Below, piece after piece: positions 51,810-59,876 of a DNA stretch of 64,000 nucleotides. The DNA lies in assembly GCF_902809835.1 (NCBI RefSeq), contig NZ_CADDWM010000015.1:1-64000 (forward strand), written 5' to 3'. Within the stretch, counting starts at the first letter, position 1. Every line of letters begins with the position of its first letter. The notes beneath the pieces were generated by a model. That model saw nothing but the letters and a program-made list of their open reading frames with translations. It was not told where the DNA came from and made no database searches. A program made the translations under genes and the position numbers. The DNA is from Agromyces sp. Marseille-P2726 (GTDB lineage Bacteria > Actinomycetota > Actinomycetes > Actinomycetales > Microbacteriaceae).

Positions 51810-51987
51810 GAACTGCTCCGTGTGTCGTCGACGACACCGGGACAGGGCGGGAGGCGATGAGCGCGTGTGCGCGAAGCGACGCCGCACTGCCCGGCGAGGG
51901 CGGGTGCGACGGCAGGATGCGAGCGGTCGTGATCGGCGATGCCGCCACCGGTGTGCGGGCGGGCCGAGGCTCGGTGAGCGAGAGGGG

Positions 51988-52018
51988 ACTGCGCAGACCT
52001 GCCGTCAGGCAGTGCGCA
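51988..52018 (-). promoter_or_regulatory. Attenuator hairpin overlapping the erm leader peptide
   Basis: On the minus strand CTGCGCA and TGCGCAG (7 bp), then CTGCC and GGCAG (5 bp), form a two-part stem around TGAC, overlapping the last codons and stop of the leader ORF. A ribosome paused there would melt the stem. The released GACGGCAG can pair with CTGCCGTC located about 90 nt downstream, a candidate alternative fold. Confidence 0.5.
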
Positions 52019-52036
52019 GCCGAATCGATGCGAACA
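52004..52036 (-). CDS. Erm leader peptide MFASIRLRTA with macrolide arrest motif
   Basis: The 10-codon frame on the minus strand encodes MFASIRLRTA and stops at TGA (52004-52006). ACGGGGAG lies 3 nt upstream of the ATG, a usable ribosome site. The internal Arg-Leu-Arg matches the +x+ motif at which macrolide-bound ribosomes stall in other erm leaders (ErmD-type MRLR). It lies 194 bp ahead of erm in the same transcript. The upstream TACCGT at 52098-52103 is a -10 candidate. The short length limits certainty. Confidence 0.6.
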
Positions 52037-52171
52037 TGGCTCCCCGTTCCGCGGAGACCGCTGGCAGGCGGCCCGGACCTGTAGATGCAACCCGCCACGG
52101 TAGCAGCTCGGGCACTGGTGCACCACCCCGCGAGTCTTCCCGCCGCCGCCGCCCGCCGAGAGAATGGGCAA

Positions 52172-52678
52172 ATGGCCACCGTCGTCGGGATCGTTCGCTG
52201 CGCCGTCGCGCCGCTCAGCCGGACGCGAGTGTTCCGAGCCCTGGCGCCGATCGTGCTGCCGCCGGCGGAACGGATGATGGCGCGACTGACGAACGGGCGT
52301 GTGCAGCTCAGCGGACTCCTCGTCCCGTCGCTCGTGCTGCACTCGACGGGTGCGAAGTCGGGAGCGCCCCGCGACACGGTGCTGATGTACACGCCCGACG
52401 GCCGAGGCCGTGCGATCGTGGCCGGAACCACATTCGGCCAGGAGCGGCATCCCGGCTGGACCTACAACCTGCTCGCGCATCCCGACGCGTCGATCAGCGT
52501 GCGGGGGCGTCGACTGCCGGTTCACGCGACCCTCATCGCCGACGACGAGCGGGAGGCGGCGTGGGCGCGGATCGAGACGCAGTGGCCGGGCTACCGCGCG
52601 TACGAGCGCGACTCGGGTCGGGTCGTGCGCCTGTTCCTCCTGCAGCCGGTCGCCGACGTCCACCGCCTCTCGATGTGA
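52172..52678 (+). CDS. Deazaflavin-dependent nitroreductase-family protein
   Basis: The 168-residue protein is another DDN-type split-barrel: LHSTGAKSGAPRDTVLMYTPDGRGRAIVAGTTFGQERHPGWTYNLLAHPDASISVRGRRLPV, and the YRAYERDSGRVVRLFLLQPV end. F420H2 reduction of an unknown substrate is inferred. The ATG at 52172 is 6 nt after GAGAAT (52160-52165). It diverges from the erm leader promoter region. Confidence 0.85.
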   Translation: MATVVGIVRCAVAPLSRTRVFRALAPIVLPPAERMMARLTNGRVQLSGLLVPSLVLHSTGAKSGAPRDTVLMYTPDGRGRAIVAGTTFGQERHPGWTYNLLAHPDASISVRGRRLPVHATLIADDEREAAWARIETQWPGYRAYERDSGRVVRLFLLQPVADVHRLSM

Positions 52679-52704
52679 CGGAAGCTCCGGTCTAGGCTCG
52701 GGGT

Positions 52705-52983
52705 ATGTGCAGGAACATCCACACCCTCCACAACTTCGAGCCCGCGGCGACCGACGACGAGGTGCACGCCGCCGCCCTGCAGTTCGTGCGCAAGGTGAGC
52801 GGATCGACGAAGCCGTCGAAGGCGAATGCCGAGGCGTTCGATCGGGCGGTGGCTGAGATCGCGCACATCACCCGCCACCTGCTCGACGACCTCGTCACGA
52901 CCGCGCCGCCGAAGGATCGCGAGGTCGAGGCGGCGAAGGCGAGGGCTCGCGCGGCGAAGCGGTACGCGACGCTCAGCAGCTGA
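52705..52983 (+). CDS. DUF2277 protein
   Basis: The 92-residue protein begins MCRNIHTLHNFEPAATDDEVHAAALQFVRKVSG, the family's constant start, followed by a charged helix (EVEAAKARARAAKRYATL). DUF2277 members are short and uncharacterised; the conserved Cys2 and His residues suggest metal or DNA contact. ATG 52705 is 6 nt after TAGGCT (52693-52698). Confidence 0.9.
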   Translation: MCRNIHTLHNFEPAATDDEVHAAALQFVRKVSGSTKPSKANAEAFDRAVAEIAHITRHLLDDLVTTAPPKDREVEAAKARARAAKRYATLSS

Positions 52984-53044
52984 CCCCACGACCGTCTGAA
53001 CGCCACCCTGTCGCGTGTCACCAGGGCACGGTAGCGTCGCACTC

Positions 53045-54067
53045 ATGGCCGGCGATGCTGTCACCCTCACTGTTCCAGGTCCGCACGGCGACCGTGAGGT
53101 GCGCATCTCGAGTCCGACCCGGGTCATCTGGCCAGAGGTCGGCATCACGAAGCTCGAGCTGGCCGAATACCTGGTCGCAGTCGGCGGTCCCTTCATCGAG
53201 GCGAACGGCGACCGACCGGTGTCCCTCCAGCGGTTCCCCGGCGGCATCGACGGCGAGCAGTTCTTCTCGAAGAACCCGCCCAAGGGTGCTCCCGAGTGGG
53301 TGCGATCGGTCACCGTGACGTATCCGAGCGGCCGGCGCCATCCGCAGGTCGTGCTCGACGAGCCCGCGGGCGCAGTCTGGGCGGCGCAGATGAACACCAT
53401 CGTGTTCCATCCCTGGCCGTCGAGCACTGCGAACACCGACAACCCCGACCAACTGCGCATCGATCTCGATCCGCAGCCCGGCACCGGCTTCGCCGAGGCG
53501 GTTCCCGCCGCGCTCGCACTGCGAGACCTCATGGGCGAGGTCGGGCTGACGCCGTTCGTGAAGACCTCGGGCAGCCGCGGCATCCACGTGTTCGCACCCA
53601 TCGAACCCGAGTACGAGTTCCTCGACGTTCGGCACGCGGTCATCGCGCTGGCCCGCGAGCTCGAACGCCGCATGCCTGACGAGCTCACCACGGCATGGTG
53701 GAAGGAGGAGCGCGGCGACCGCATCTTCATCGACTACAACCAGGCGAACCGCGACCGCACCATGGCCGGGGCGTACAGCCCGCGCCCGCTGCCGCACGCC
53801 TCGGTGTCATGCCCGCTTCAGTGGCACGAACTCGAGCGCGCCGACCCGACGCAGTTCACGATTCGCACGGTGCCCGACCGGCTGCGAGACATCGGCGACC
53901 CGTGGGCGGGCATGCAGTCGAATCCGGGCCGCATCGGCACGCTGCTCGAGTGGTGGCAGCGCGATCTCGACGACGGCCTCGGCGAGCTGCCGTTCCCGCC
54001 CGACTTCCCGAAGATGCCCGGCGAGCCGATGCGGGTCCAGCCCAGCCGCGCCCGCAACGCCGAGTGA
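53045..54067 (+). CDS. Stand-alone LigD polymerase (primase-like) domain
   Basis: The 340-residue protein is the DNA/RNA polymerase domain of non-homologous end joining. The AEP-type metal motif is DQLRIDLDPQPG, the SGSRGIHVFAPI block contacts nucleotide and WWKEERGDRIFIDYNQANRDRTMAGAYSPRP is the late conserved block. No ligase or phosphoesterase domain is fused, and no Ku gene is in the window. It may work with a separate Ku/ligase. ATG 53045 is 7 nt after TAGCGT. Confidence 0.92.
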   Translation: MAGDAVTLTVPGPHGDREVRISSPTRVIWPEVGITKLELAEYLVAVGGPFIEANGDRPVSLQRFPGGIDGEQFFSKNPPKGAPEWVRSVTVTYPSGRRHPQVVLDEPAGAVWAAQMNTIVFHPWPSSTANTDNPDQLRIDLDPQPGTGFAEAVPAALALRDLMGEVGLTPFVKTSGSRGIHVFAPIEPEYEFLDVRHAVIALARELERRMPDELTTAWWKEERGDRIFIDYNQANRDRTMAGAYSPRPLPHASVSCPLQWHELERADPTQFTIRTVPDRLRDIGDPWAGMQSNPGRIGTLLEWWQRDLDDGLGELPFPPDFPKMPGEPMRVQPSRARNAE

Positions 54068-54169
54068 GCAGATGCCGCGGGCGTCGGCGCCCTGTCAACC
54101 CCTTCCCGATGCCACACCCGCCTCGATAGGAACAGGAGGGAGCGTCAGGCGGCGCCGGAAAGGCTGCAC

Positions 54170-54796
54170 ATGCGAAACACCGACCAGACCGTCCTCCTCC
54201 TCAACTGCACGCTGAAGCCCGCCCCGGCGGAGTCCAGCTGCCAGCTGATGGCCGAGCAGCTGCTCGGCGGATTCGCGGCTCGCGGCGTCCATGGCGACAT
54301 CGTCCGGGTCGTCGACCTCGACATCGCGCCGGGCGTCGAGGCCGACATGGGCGAGGGCGACGAATGGCCGCCGCTTCGCGCCCGTATCCTCGACGCCGAC
54401 ATCCTCGTGATGGTCACCCCGACCTGGCTCGGGCACATGTCGAGCGTGGCGCAGCGGGTGCTCGAGCGCCTCGATGCCGAGCTCTCCGCGACCGACGACG
54501 AGGGTCGCCCGATCCTCTTCGGCCACGTCGCCGCGACCGCCGTGCTCGGCAACGAGGACGGGGCGCACAAGATCACCGCCGACCTGCACCAGGCGCTGAA
54601 CGACGTCGGCTTCACGATGCCGGCACAGGGCGGCACGTACTGGAACGGCGTCGCCATGGAGACGACCGACTACAAGGATCTCGACGAGACACCGTCGGCG
54701 GTGATGCAGGCCAATGACACGCTCGTCGCGAACGCCGTGCACCTCGCACGTCTGCTCGCCCAAGATCCCTATCCCGTGCCGCCGAGCGCGAGCTAA
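54170..54796 (+). CDS. Flavodoxin-like NAD(P)H-dependent oxidoreductase
   Basis: The 208-residue FMN-binding protein has the phosphate-binding loop LNCTLKPAPAESSCQLMAEQLLGG (the SPR/Kxx type loop of the FMN-reductase family). DILVMVTPTWLGHMSSVAQRVLERLDAEL and GTYWNGVAMETTDYKDLDETP complete the flavodoxin fold. The GAAAGG before ATG 54170 is a good ribosome site. The substrate is unknown; quinone or nitro reduction is possible. Confidence 0.85.
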   Translation: MRNTDQTVLLLNCTLKPAPAESSCQLMAEQLLGGFAARGVHGDIVRVVDLDIAPGVEADMGEGDEWPPLRARILDADILVMVTPTWLGHMSSVAQRVLERLDAELSATDDEGRPILFGHVAATAVLGNEDGAHKITADLHQALNDVGFTMPAQGGTYWNGVAMETTDYKDLDETPSAVMQANDTLVANAVHLARLLAQDPYPVPPSAS

Positions 54797-54824
54797 CCGC
54801 CACCCGAACTGCAAGGATGGGCGC

Positions 54825-55331
54825 ATGACGGATGCCGCTCCATCTCCTGTCCTCCAACTGCGCGTGGTCGTCGAGGCCGCCGACTACGACCAGGCGGTCG
54901 CGTTCTTCCGTGACAGCCTCGGGCTGCCCGAATACCTCTCGTTCGCCGAGGGCGGCGATGAACGGGTCGTCATCCTCGATGCCGGACGCGCCACACTCGA
55001 GATCGCGAATCCGGTCCACAAGGAGGCGATCGACCGGGTGGAGGCCGGCGGTGCCGAGAGCCCGCACATCCGTCTCGCCTTCGAGGTGACGGACACCGAG
55101 GGCATGACCCGGCGACTCGAGGGCGCGGGCGGCCGGGTCATCGCGGAGCCCGTCGTCACGCCCTGGCAGTCCCTCAACTCCCGCCTCGGCGCACCGGCCG
55201 GTGTGCAGGTCACGCTGTTCCAGGAGTTGCTCGAATCGGGGGAGCGCGCGGTGCTCGACGGCTTCTCCAGCGAAACGGAGCGTCGCGAGGGCGGCCACCG
55301 CCCGAGCGAACGGCCGCCCGCCACCGGGTGA
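54825..55331 (+). CDS. VOC (glyoxalase/bleomycin-resistance) family protein
   Basis: The 168-residue protein has the paired beta-alpha-beta-beta-beta VOC layout: LQLRVVVEAADYDQAVAFFRDSLGLPEYLSF and ERVVILDAGRATLEIAN in the first half, then SPHIRLAFEVTDTEGMTRRLEGAGGRVIAEPV in the second. Metal-ligand positions are partly kept (H, E). Candidates include a dioxygenase or resistance role; no specific substrate can be read. ATG 54825 follows AAGGAT by 6 nt. Confidence 0.88.
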   Translation: MTDAAPSPVLQLRVVVEAADYDQAVAFFRDSLGLPEYLSFAEGGDERVVILDAGRATLEIANPVHKEAIDRVEAGGAESPHIRLAFEVTDTEGMTRRLEGAGGRVIAEPVVTPWQSLNSRLGAPAGVQVTLFQELLESGERAVLDGFSSETERREGGHRPSERPPATG

Positions 55332-55497
55332 CGACCTAGCCGCCTCCGACGGCCGCCCGGGGTGCGATCGGTTCGATGCGCGGACATGGATTGCACAGGC
55401 AGGACTGAGGTTCCGTCCAGATTGACAGGGCAGGGTAGGGGACTTGTGTGCTCGCTCGGAGTGCACCCACCCGATTCCCCGAGCCTTTCAGACCCCC

Positions 55498-56334
55498 ATG
55501 CGAAACGACGACATCATCACGCCCGAACCCGCCCTCGACTCCCAGCCCGAAACCACCCGGCGAAGCATCCGTCGACGTCGCGTCGGACGGAAGCGTCTCC
55601 TGATCGCCGGTGCGGTGGCCGCTGCCGGCCTCGTCGCCGGCACGGGATTCACCGTGCAGAACGCCGTCGCGACGCAGGAGCGCATCGACGCCACGGCAGC
55701 GCTGAACGCGACGAGCGGACTTCGCGCCGAGCAGCTCGGCGCCTATCGCGGGATCGCCGAGGCCAAGGCCGTCGACCACGCCGAGGACACCATCACCGCA
55801 GCGAATGCCACCCTCGCGGCTGTGGATGGAAAGGTCGACGCCTCGGGGCTTGCGGCATCCGTCGCATCGCTGAGCGAGTACCGCACGATTCCGCTCGACG
55901 ACCTGGTCGAGCGCACCGCCGCCACCAAGGTCGAGGCCGCCAAGGCCATGGAGGCGGCCGCCGCGTACGACGCCGCGCAGGCCGAGGCCGCCCGAGTCGC
56001 CGCCGAGGAGCTCGCGGCCGCCAACACCCCCGACGGTGCTCGCGCATTCGCGGCCGAGCTCGCGGCCTCGAGCTACGGCTGGGGCGCCGACCAGTTCCAG
56101 TGCCTCGACAAGCTGTGGCAGAAGGAGTCGGGATGGAACTACCAGGCCTACAACGCGTCCAGCGGCGCGACAGGCATCCCGCAGTCCCTGCCCGGCAGCA
56201 AGATGGCGACGGCCGGCGCCGACTGGGAGACCAACGCCAGGACGCAGATCACGTGGGGCCTCGGGTACATCAAGAGCGCCTACGGCACCCCCTGCAGCGC
56301 CTGGTCGCACTCGCAGGCCGTCAACTGGTACTGA
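55498..56334 (+). CDS. Second secreted lysozyme-like (APF-type) protein
   Basis: The 278-residue paralogue of the 48457 gene has basic N-terminal residues (RRRRVGRKRLL), a membrane/signal helix (LIAGAVAAAGLVAGTGFTV, about 38-56) and a helical Ala-rich region. The C-terminal catalytic domain is YGWGADQFQCLDKLWQKESGWNYQAYNASSGATGIPQSLPGSKMATAGADW...WGLGYIKSAYGTPCSAWSHS. It keeps the two domain cysteines of its paralogue. TTGACA at about 55423 is a possible -35 element. The role is probably cell-wall hydrolysis or cell-surface function. Confidence 0.86.
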   Translation: MRNDDIITPEPALDSQPETTRRSIRRRRVGRKRLLIAGAVAAAGLVAGTGFTVQNAVATQERIDATAALNATSGLRAEQLGAYRGIAEAKAVDHAEDTITAANATLAAVDGKVDASGLAASVASLSEYRTIPLDDLVERTAATKVEAAKAMEAAAAYDAAQAEAARVAAEELAAANTPDGARAFAAELAASSYGWGADQFQCLDKLWQKESGWNYQAYNASSGATGIPQSLPGSKMATAGADWETNARTQITWGLGYIKSAYGTPCSAWSHSQAVNWY

Positions 56335-56347
56335 TCATTCGGTCGTG

Positions 56348-57031
56348 TCAGTGGGTCGTGACGAGCGGCGTCATGCGCGCCAGCTCGTCGCCGAGCCCGA
56401 GATCGACGAGGTCCACGCGACCCGCGTAGCGTGACGCGGGTTCGAGCAGCAGACCGGCCTTCACCGCTCCGAACGTCACCGTGACGGTGGCCGGAAGCAC
56501 GGTGGGATCGGGCACGGTGCCGTCGTCGGGATGGATGCCGCTCGGCAGGTCGACCGCCACGACGGGCGTGCCGCGGCGGGCGACGATCGGGATGGCGGCC
56601 GCCCCGATCCCCCCGGCGGCACCGCGCAGCGCGGGCGAGGCGCTCGTGCCCGTACCGAGGATGCCGTCGACGAGGAGCGCGGCCGACTCGATCGCGTCGG
56701 TCGCGGCATCCGAGGGCGTCGGTTCGACGAACCGGACCTGCGCGTCACGTGCTGCCTGCTCGCCGGCGGCGTGCCGACGTTCGGATGTCGGTATCGCGAT
56801 CACCTCGACGCCGTCCTGGGCGAGTTCCGCGCCCGCGAAGAGCGCATCGCCGCCGTTGTCGCCCGACCCGACCAGGAGCACGACCGGCCCGCCCGCCGCG
56901 TCGCGCTCTGCGAGCATGCCGCGGATCGTCGCCGCCAGGGCGGTCGCCGCTCGTCGCATGAGCGGTTCACCCGCGGCGAGATGCGGCGCCTCGGCGGCAC
57001 GGACCTGAGCGGCGGAGTAGCCGGCCACCAT
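56348..57031 (-). CDS. nnrE: NAD(P)H-hydrate epimerase
   Basis: The 227-residue YjeF N-terminal-domain protein re-epimerises damaged NADHX/NADPHX. GYSAAQVRAAEAPHLAAGEPLMRRAATALA, VVLLVGSGDNGGDALFAGAELAQDGVEVI (the Rossmann signature) and VVAVDLPSGIHPDDGTVP are the conserved blocks. The C-terminal dehydratase (NnrD) domain is absent here. I use ATG 57031. GTG 57040, overlapping the GNAT-gene stop, is a possible start. Confidence 0.92.
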   Translation of the reverse strand: MVAGYSAAQVRAAEAPHLAAGEPLMRRAATALAATIRGMLAERDAAGGPVVLLVGSGDNGGDALFAGAELAQDGVEVIAIPTSERRHAAGEQAARDAQVRFVEPTPSDAATDAIESAALLVDGILGTGTSASPALRGAAGGIGAAAIPIVARRGTPVVAVDLPSGIHPDDGTVPDPTVLPATVTVTFGAVKAGLLLEPASRYAGRVDLVDLGLGDELARMTPLVTTH

Positions 57032-57036
57032 GCGAA

Positions 57037-57330
57037 TCACACCGTTCTGGGGTCGAGCATCCCGGCGCGATCGGGGTGCCGGTCGAACCACTCGCCCACG
57101 TACCAGCAGCTCGGCACGATGTGCCGCTCCGAATTGGCCTCGACGTCGTCGACTGCGAACGCGACCAGCTCGCCCGCGAGCCCGCTCCCGCGGTAGGGCG
57201 GGTTCGTGAAGGTGCGCGTGAACGCGACGGACTCGCCGAGTACGCGGTAGTCGAGCACGCTCGCGATGTCACCGTTGACGCGGAGCACGTATCGGCGGGC
57301 ATCGGGTTCGTGGGTCAGTTCCTTCTGCAC
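57037..57330 (-). CDS. GNAT-like acetyltransferase of YjdJ type
   Basis: The 97-residue short GNAT protein (YjdJ/GTNG-type) contains GDIASVLDYRVLGESVAFTRTFTNPPYRGSGLAGELVAFAVDDVEANSERHIVPSCWYVGEWFDRHP with the acetyl-CoA loop PPYRGSGLA. GTG 57330 lies 6 nt after TAGCCT on the minus strand. The substrate is unknown. It is followed directly by nnrE. Confidence 0.87.
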   Translation of the reverse strand: MQKELTHEPDARRYVLRVNGDIASVLDYRVLGESVAFTRTFTNPPYRGSGLAGELVAFAVDDVEANSERHIVPSCWYVGEWFDRHPDRAGMLDPRTV

Positions 57331-57397
57331 CGTCTCAGGCTAGCCCGGTTCGGATGCCGCGCCGGCACCCCTGGGCCAGCGGCCGGCGACCGTGGGC

Positions 57398-57769
57398 TCA
57401 GCGTCCGCGGAGCCGCTCGAGGTCGCGTCGCTCGCGCTTCGTCGGACGACCGGCGCCACGATCGCGCACGGGAACCATCGGCACCGCCTCGCGAGGTGGT
57501 GGCGGCGGCGTCCGGTCCTCCACGGCCGTGGCGGCGATCGCCGCCGAGACGCGCTTCACCAGAGTCTGGCGTACCACCAGCATCCGGTCGAATCCGCCGA
57601 CCCGGACGCGCACCTCGTCGCCCGGCCGCACTTGCTGCGCGGCCTTCGCACGCTCGCCGTTCACGCGCACGTGCCCGGCGCGACACGCCGCAGTGGCTGC
57701 GGAGCGGGTCTTGAACTGCCGCACGGCCCACAGCCACACGTCGATGCGCACGGCGGAGTCGGAGGTCAT
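57398..57769 (-). CDS. S4-domain RNA-binding protein (Hsp15-like)
   Basis: The 123-residue protein starts with an S4 domain (RIDVWLWAVRQFKTRSAATAACRAGHVRVNGERAKAAQQVRPGDEVRVRVG) and ends with a basic tail (GRPTKRERRDLERLRG). Hsp15 in E. coli handles stalled 50S ribosomal subunits with nascent chains. A similar ribosome-rescue role is possible but not shown. ATG 57769 is 6 nt after TACGCT (minus strand). Confidence 0.9.
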   Translation of the reverse strand: MTSDSAVRIDVWLWAVRQFKTRSAATAACRAGHVRVNGERAKAAQQVRPGDEVRVRVGGFDRMLVVRQTLVKRVSAAIAATAVEDRTPPPPPREAVPMVPVRDRGAGRPTKRERRDLERLRGR

Positions 57770-57846
57770 GATCCCAGCGTAGGCGGGCGAGGGCGCGATG
57801 GAGCCCGGCGGCGACGCACCCGCCGATGGTGCGTCATGCTGGAGAG

Positions 57847-58296
57847 GTGATCAGATCGAGCGGCGACGCCTGGGTCGAGGGCCCCGACGGTGCGCGGTAC
57901 TGGGGCCGGTTCGGCGCCGCAGGACTGCTCGCCGTGAGTCCGTCGTTCGAGGTGCTGCTGCAACACCGGGCAGCGTGGAGCCACTTCGGCGGCACCTGGG
58001 GGATGCCCGGCGGGGCCAGGCACGAGCACGAGAGCGCCGTCGACGCGGCGGTGCGCGAGGCCACCGAGGAGGCCGGCGTACCGGCGACGCTGCTCACGGT
58101 GCGCTTCACCTCCGTGCTCGACCTCGGCTACTGGACGTACACGACGGTGGTCGCGGATGCCGCCGAGCGGTTCGCACCCATCATCAGCGACCCCGAGAGC
58201 ATCGCGCTTCGCTGGGTTGCGGTCGGCGACGTCGACGACCTGCCGTTGCATCCGCGATTCGCGGAGGCCTGGCCGGTTCTGCGCGACCGGCTCTGA
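57847..58296 (+). CDS. Nudix hydrolase
   Basis: The 149-residue Nudix protein has the box GGARHEHESAVDAAVREATEEAGVPATLLTV near residue 55. AHFGG-like (WSHFGGTWGMPGG) immediately precedes it and matches the MutT/Nudix-hydrolase subfamily with a GWGMPGG turn. Substrate unknown. GTG 57847 follows CATGCT (57835-57840) by 6 nt. An in-frame ATG at 57826 is possible. Confidence 0.88.
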   Translation: MIRSSGDAWVEGPDGARYWGRFGAAGLLAVSPSFEVLLQHRAAWSHFGGTWGMPGGARHEHESAVDAAVREATEEAGVPATLLTVRFTSVLDLGYWTYTTVVADAAERFAPIISDPESIALRWVAVGDVDDLPLHPRFAEAWPVLRDRL

Positions 58297-58303
58297 CTCG
58301 CGC

Positions 58304-58694
58304 TCAGGCGACACGTTCGCCCGCCGTGGCGGCCGGCCGCTTCGGGAACCACGGCACGATCGCCGACGTGCGAGCACGGTACGCGTCGTAGTCGGGGTAC
58401 TTCGACCGCGACATCGACTCCGTAAGCCTCGTCGAACCGATGAAGAGCAGCGTGAGCAACAGGAGGATGAGCACGTTCTGGGAGATCGAGATGAACACGA
58501 GGTTGAACCAGCACGGCCATCACCACGAGTCGCGCATCGAACCCGCTCGCCACGGCGAACAGCCAGACGTATCCGATCGGCGCGACTGACCACACGCGGT
58601 CGACCCAGGAGTACTCGCGCGTCACGATCGACAGCACCCAGGTCGCGACGATGAGCGCGAGGCAGATGACGAGACACACGAAGAGCGGGTCCAT
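58304..58694 (-). pseudogene. DUF1295 membrane protein remnant with internal deletion
   Basis: Two parts of a DUF1295 (steroid-reductase-like) membrane protein are in different frames. The first, DPLFVCLVICLALIVATWVL continuing to SIVTREYSWVDRVWSVAPIGYVWLF, starts at ATG 58694. The second, NVLILLLLTLLFIGSTRLTE continuing to SMSRSKYPDYDAYRARTSAIVPWFPKR, ends at 58304. Intact proteins have about 260 residues, but only about 125 are encoded. The junction is at about 58508, where VMAVLV switches to FNLVFISIS. The middle membrane helices are lost. The start retains a TAGAAT-N6-ATG promoter. Confidence 0.75.
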
Positions 58695-58725
58695 GGCCGC
58701 ATTCTAGGGGCCATAGGATCGCAGC

Positions 58726-59349
58726 GTGACGGGGGAGAACGCGCACGCTGCCGGATCGCAGATCTGGACGATACCGAACGTGCTCAGCATGCTCCGCCTC
58801 GCTCTCGTGCCGGTCTTCCTCGTCTTCATCGTGCTCGGCGACTACGTCGCGGCACTCATCACCCTCGTGGTGGCCAGCCTCACCGACCTGCTCGACGGCT
58901 ACCTTGCGCGCCGCCTGAAGCAGATCACACGACTGGGGCAGATCCTCGACCCCGCGGCAGACCGTCTCTACATCTTCGCCGCCCTCGTCGGGCTGGCCGC
59001 GAACCAGCTGGTGCCGTGGTGGATCGTGCTCGTGATCGTGGCCCGCGACGTCCTCCTCCTGGTGCTCGGGGTCGTGCTGGCCAACCACGGATTCGGGCCG
59101 CTGCCGGTGCACCAACTGGGCAAGGTCGCGACGTTCGCCCTGTTCTTCGGCCTGCCCGTCATCATGCTCGGGCTGGCCTTCCCGGCGGTCGAGCCACTGA
59201 GCGAACCGATCGGTTGGGCCATCACCCTGTGGGGTGCGTTCCTGTACTGGTGGGCCGGCATCATCTACGCGATCGAGACGGTTCGGGTGGTGCATATTCC
59301 GCTTGCGGCAGACGAGTCGCGATCCGATACGCTTGAAGAAGGAGGTTAG
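58726..59349 (+). CDS. pgsA: CDP-diacylglycerol-glycerol-3-phosphate-type phosphatidyltransferase
   Basis: The 207-residue membrane enzyme has the CDP-alcohol phosphotransferase motif TDLLDGYLARRLKQITRLGQILDPAADRL (DG..AR........G...D...D) near residue 62 and about five helices. Family resemblance to PgsA suggests phosphatidylglycerol-phosphate or cardiolipin-type synthesis in the cytoplasmic membrane. GTG 58726 is 6 nt after TAGGAT (58714-58719). It is followed closely by garA. Confidence 0.88.
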   Translation: MTGENAHAAGSQIWTIPNVLSMLRLALVPVFLVFIVLGDYVAALITLVVASLTDLLDGYLARRLKQITRLGQILDPAADRLYIFAALVGLAANQLVPWWIVLVIVARDVLLLVLGVVLANHGFGPLPVHQLGKVATFALFFGLPVIMLGLAFPAVEPLSEPIGWAITLWGAFLYWWAGIIYAIETVRVVHIPLAADESRSDTLEEGG

Positions 59350-59351
59350 TC

Positions 59352-59876
59352 GTGGCGGATACCGACAACACTGAGGCGAGCGGGGCGGGCAAGCGGGCTG
59401 ACGGCGAGTTCCCCGACGAGACTCCGACGAGCGCGATCGGCAGCGACACCGGCGACACGACGATCGGGTTCAGTCGTGAGGCGGCGGCACAGCTCTCGGC
59501 CGTCGACAACGACATCACCGCCGAAGAGCAGGAGGCCATCGCGGCGCTGCCCTCGGGTTCGGCACTGCTCATCGTGCGGCGCGGCCCGAACGCGGGCGCT
59601 CGGTTCCTCCTCGACACCGACGTGACCACGGTGGGTCGCCATCCCGACGCCGACATCTTCCTCGACGACGTGACCGTCTCTCGGCGTCACGCGGAGTTCC
59701 TCCGCCACGCCACCGCCTTCGAGGTGCGAGACCTCTCCTCGCTGAACGGCACGTACTTCGACGGGGTGCGCATCGAGACGGCCCTCCTGAGCGATGGCGC
59801 CGAGGTGCAGATCGGCAAGTTCCGGCTCACCTTCTACGCCTCCCGACGCGACCTGGCGCCACTGGCGAGCGGCTAG
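59352..59876 (+). CDS. garA: FHA-domain protein GarA/OdhI-like
   Basis: The 174-residue protein has an N-terminal flexible region with Thr residues (GDTGDTTIGFSREAA near residue 32), in the position of the ETTS phospho-motif of GarA/OdhI, and a C-terminal FHA domain (LIVRRGPNAGARFLLDTDVTTVGRHPDADIFLDDVTVSRRHAEF). GarA and OdhI, when unphosphorylated, inhibit 2-oxoglutarate dehydrogenase and affect glutamate metabolism. Ser/Thr kinases control them. The kinase-target residue differs from ETTS, so this is inference. AAGGAGG precedes the GTG. It overlaps the next gene by 1 nt. Confidence 0.86.
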   Translation: MADTDNTEASGAGKRADGEFPDETPTSAIGSDTGDTTIGFSREAAAQLSAVDNDITAEEQEAIAALPSGSALLIVRRGPNAGARFLLDTDVTTVGRHPDADIFLDDVTVSRRHAEFLRHATAFEVRDLSSLNGTYFDGVRIETALLSDGAEVQIGKFRLTFYASRRDLAPLASG

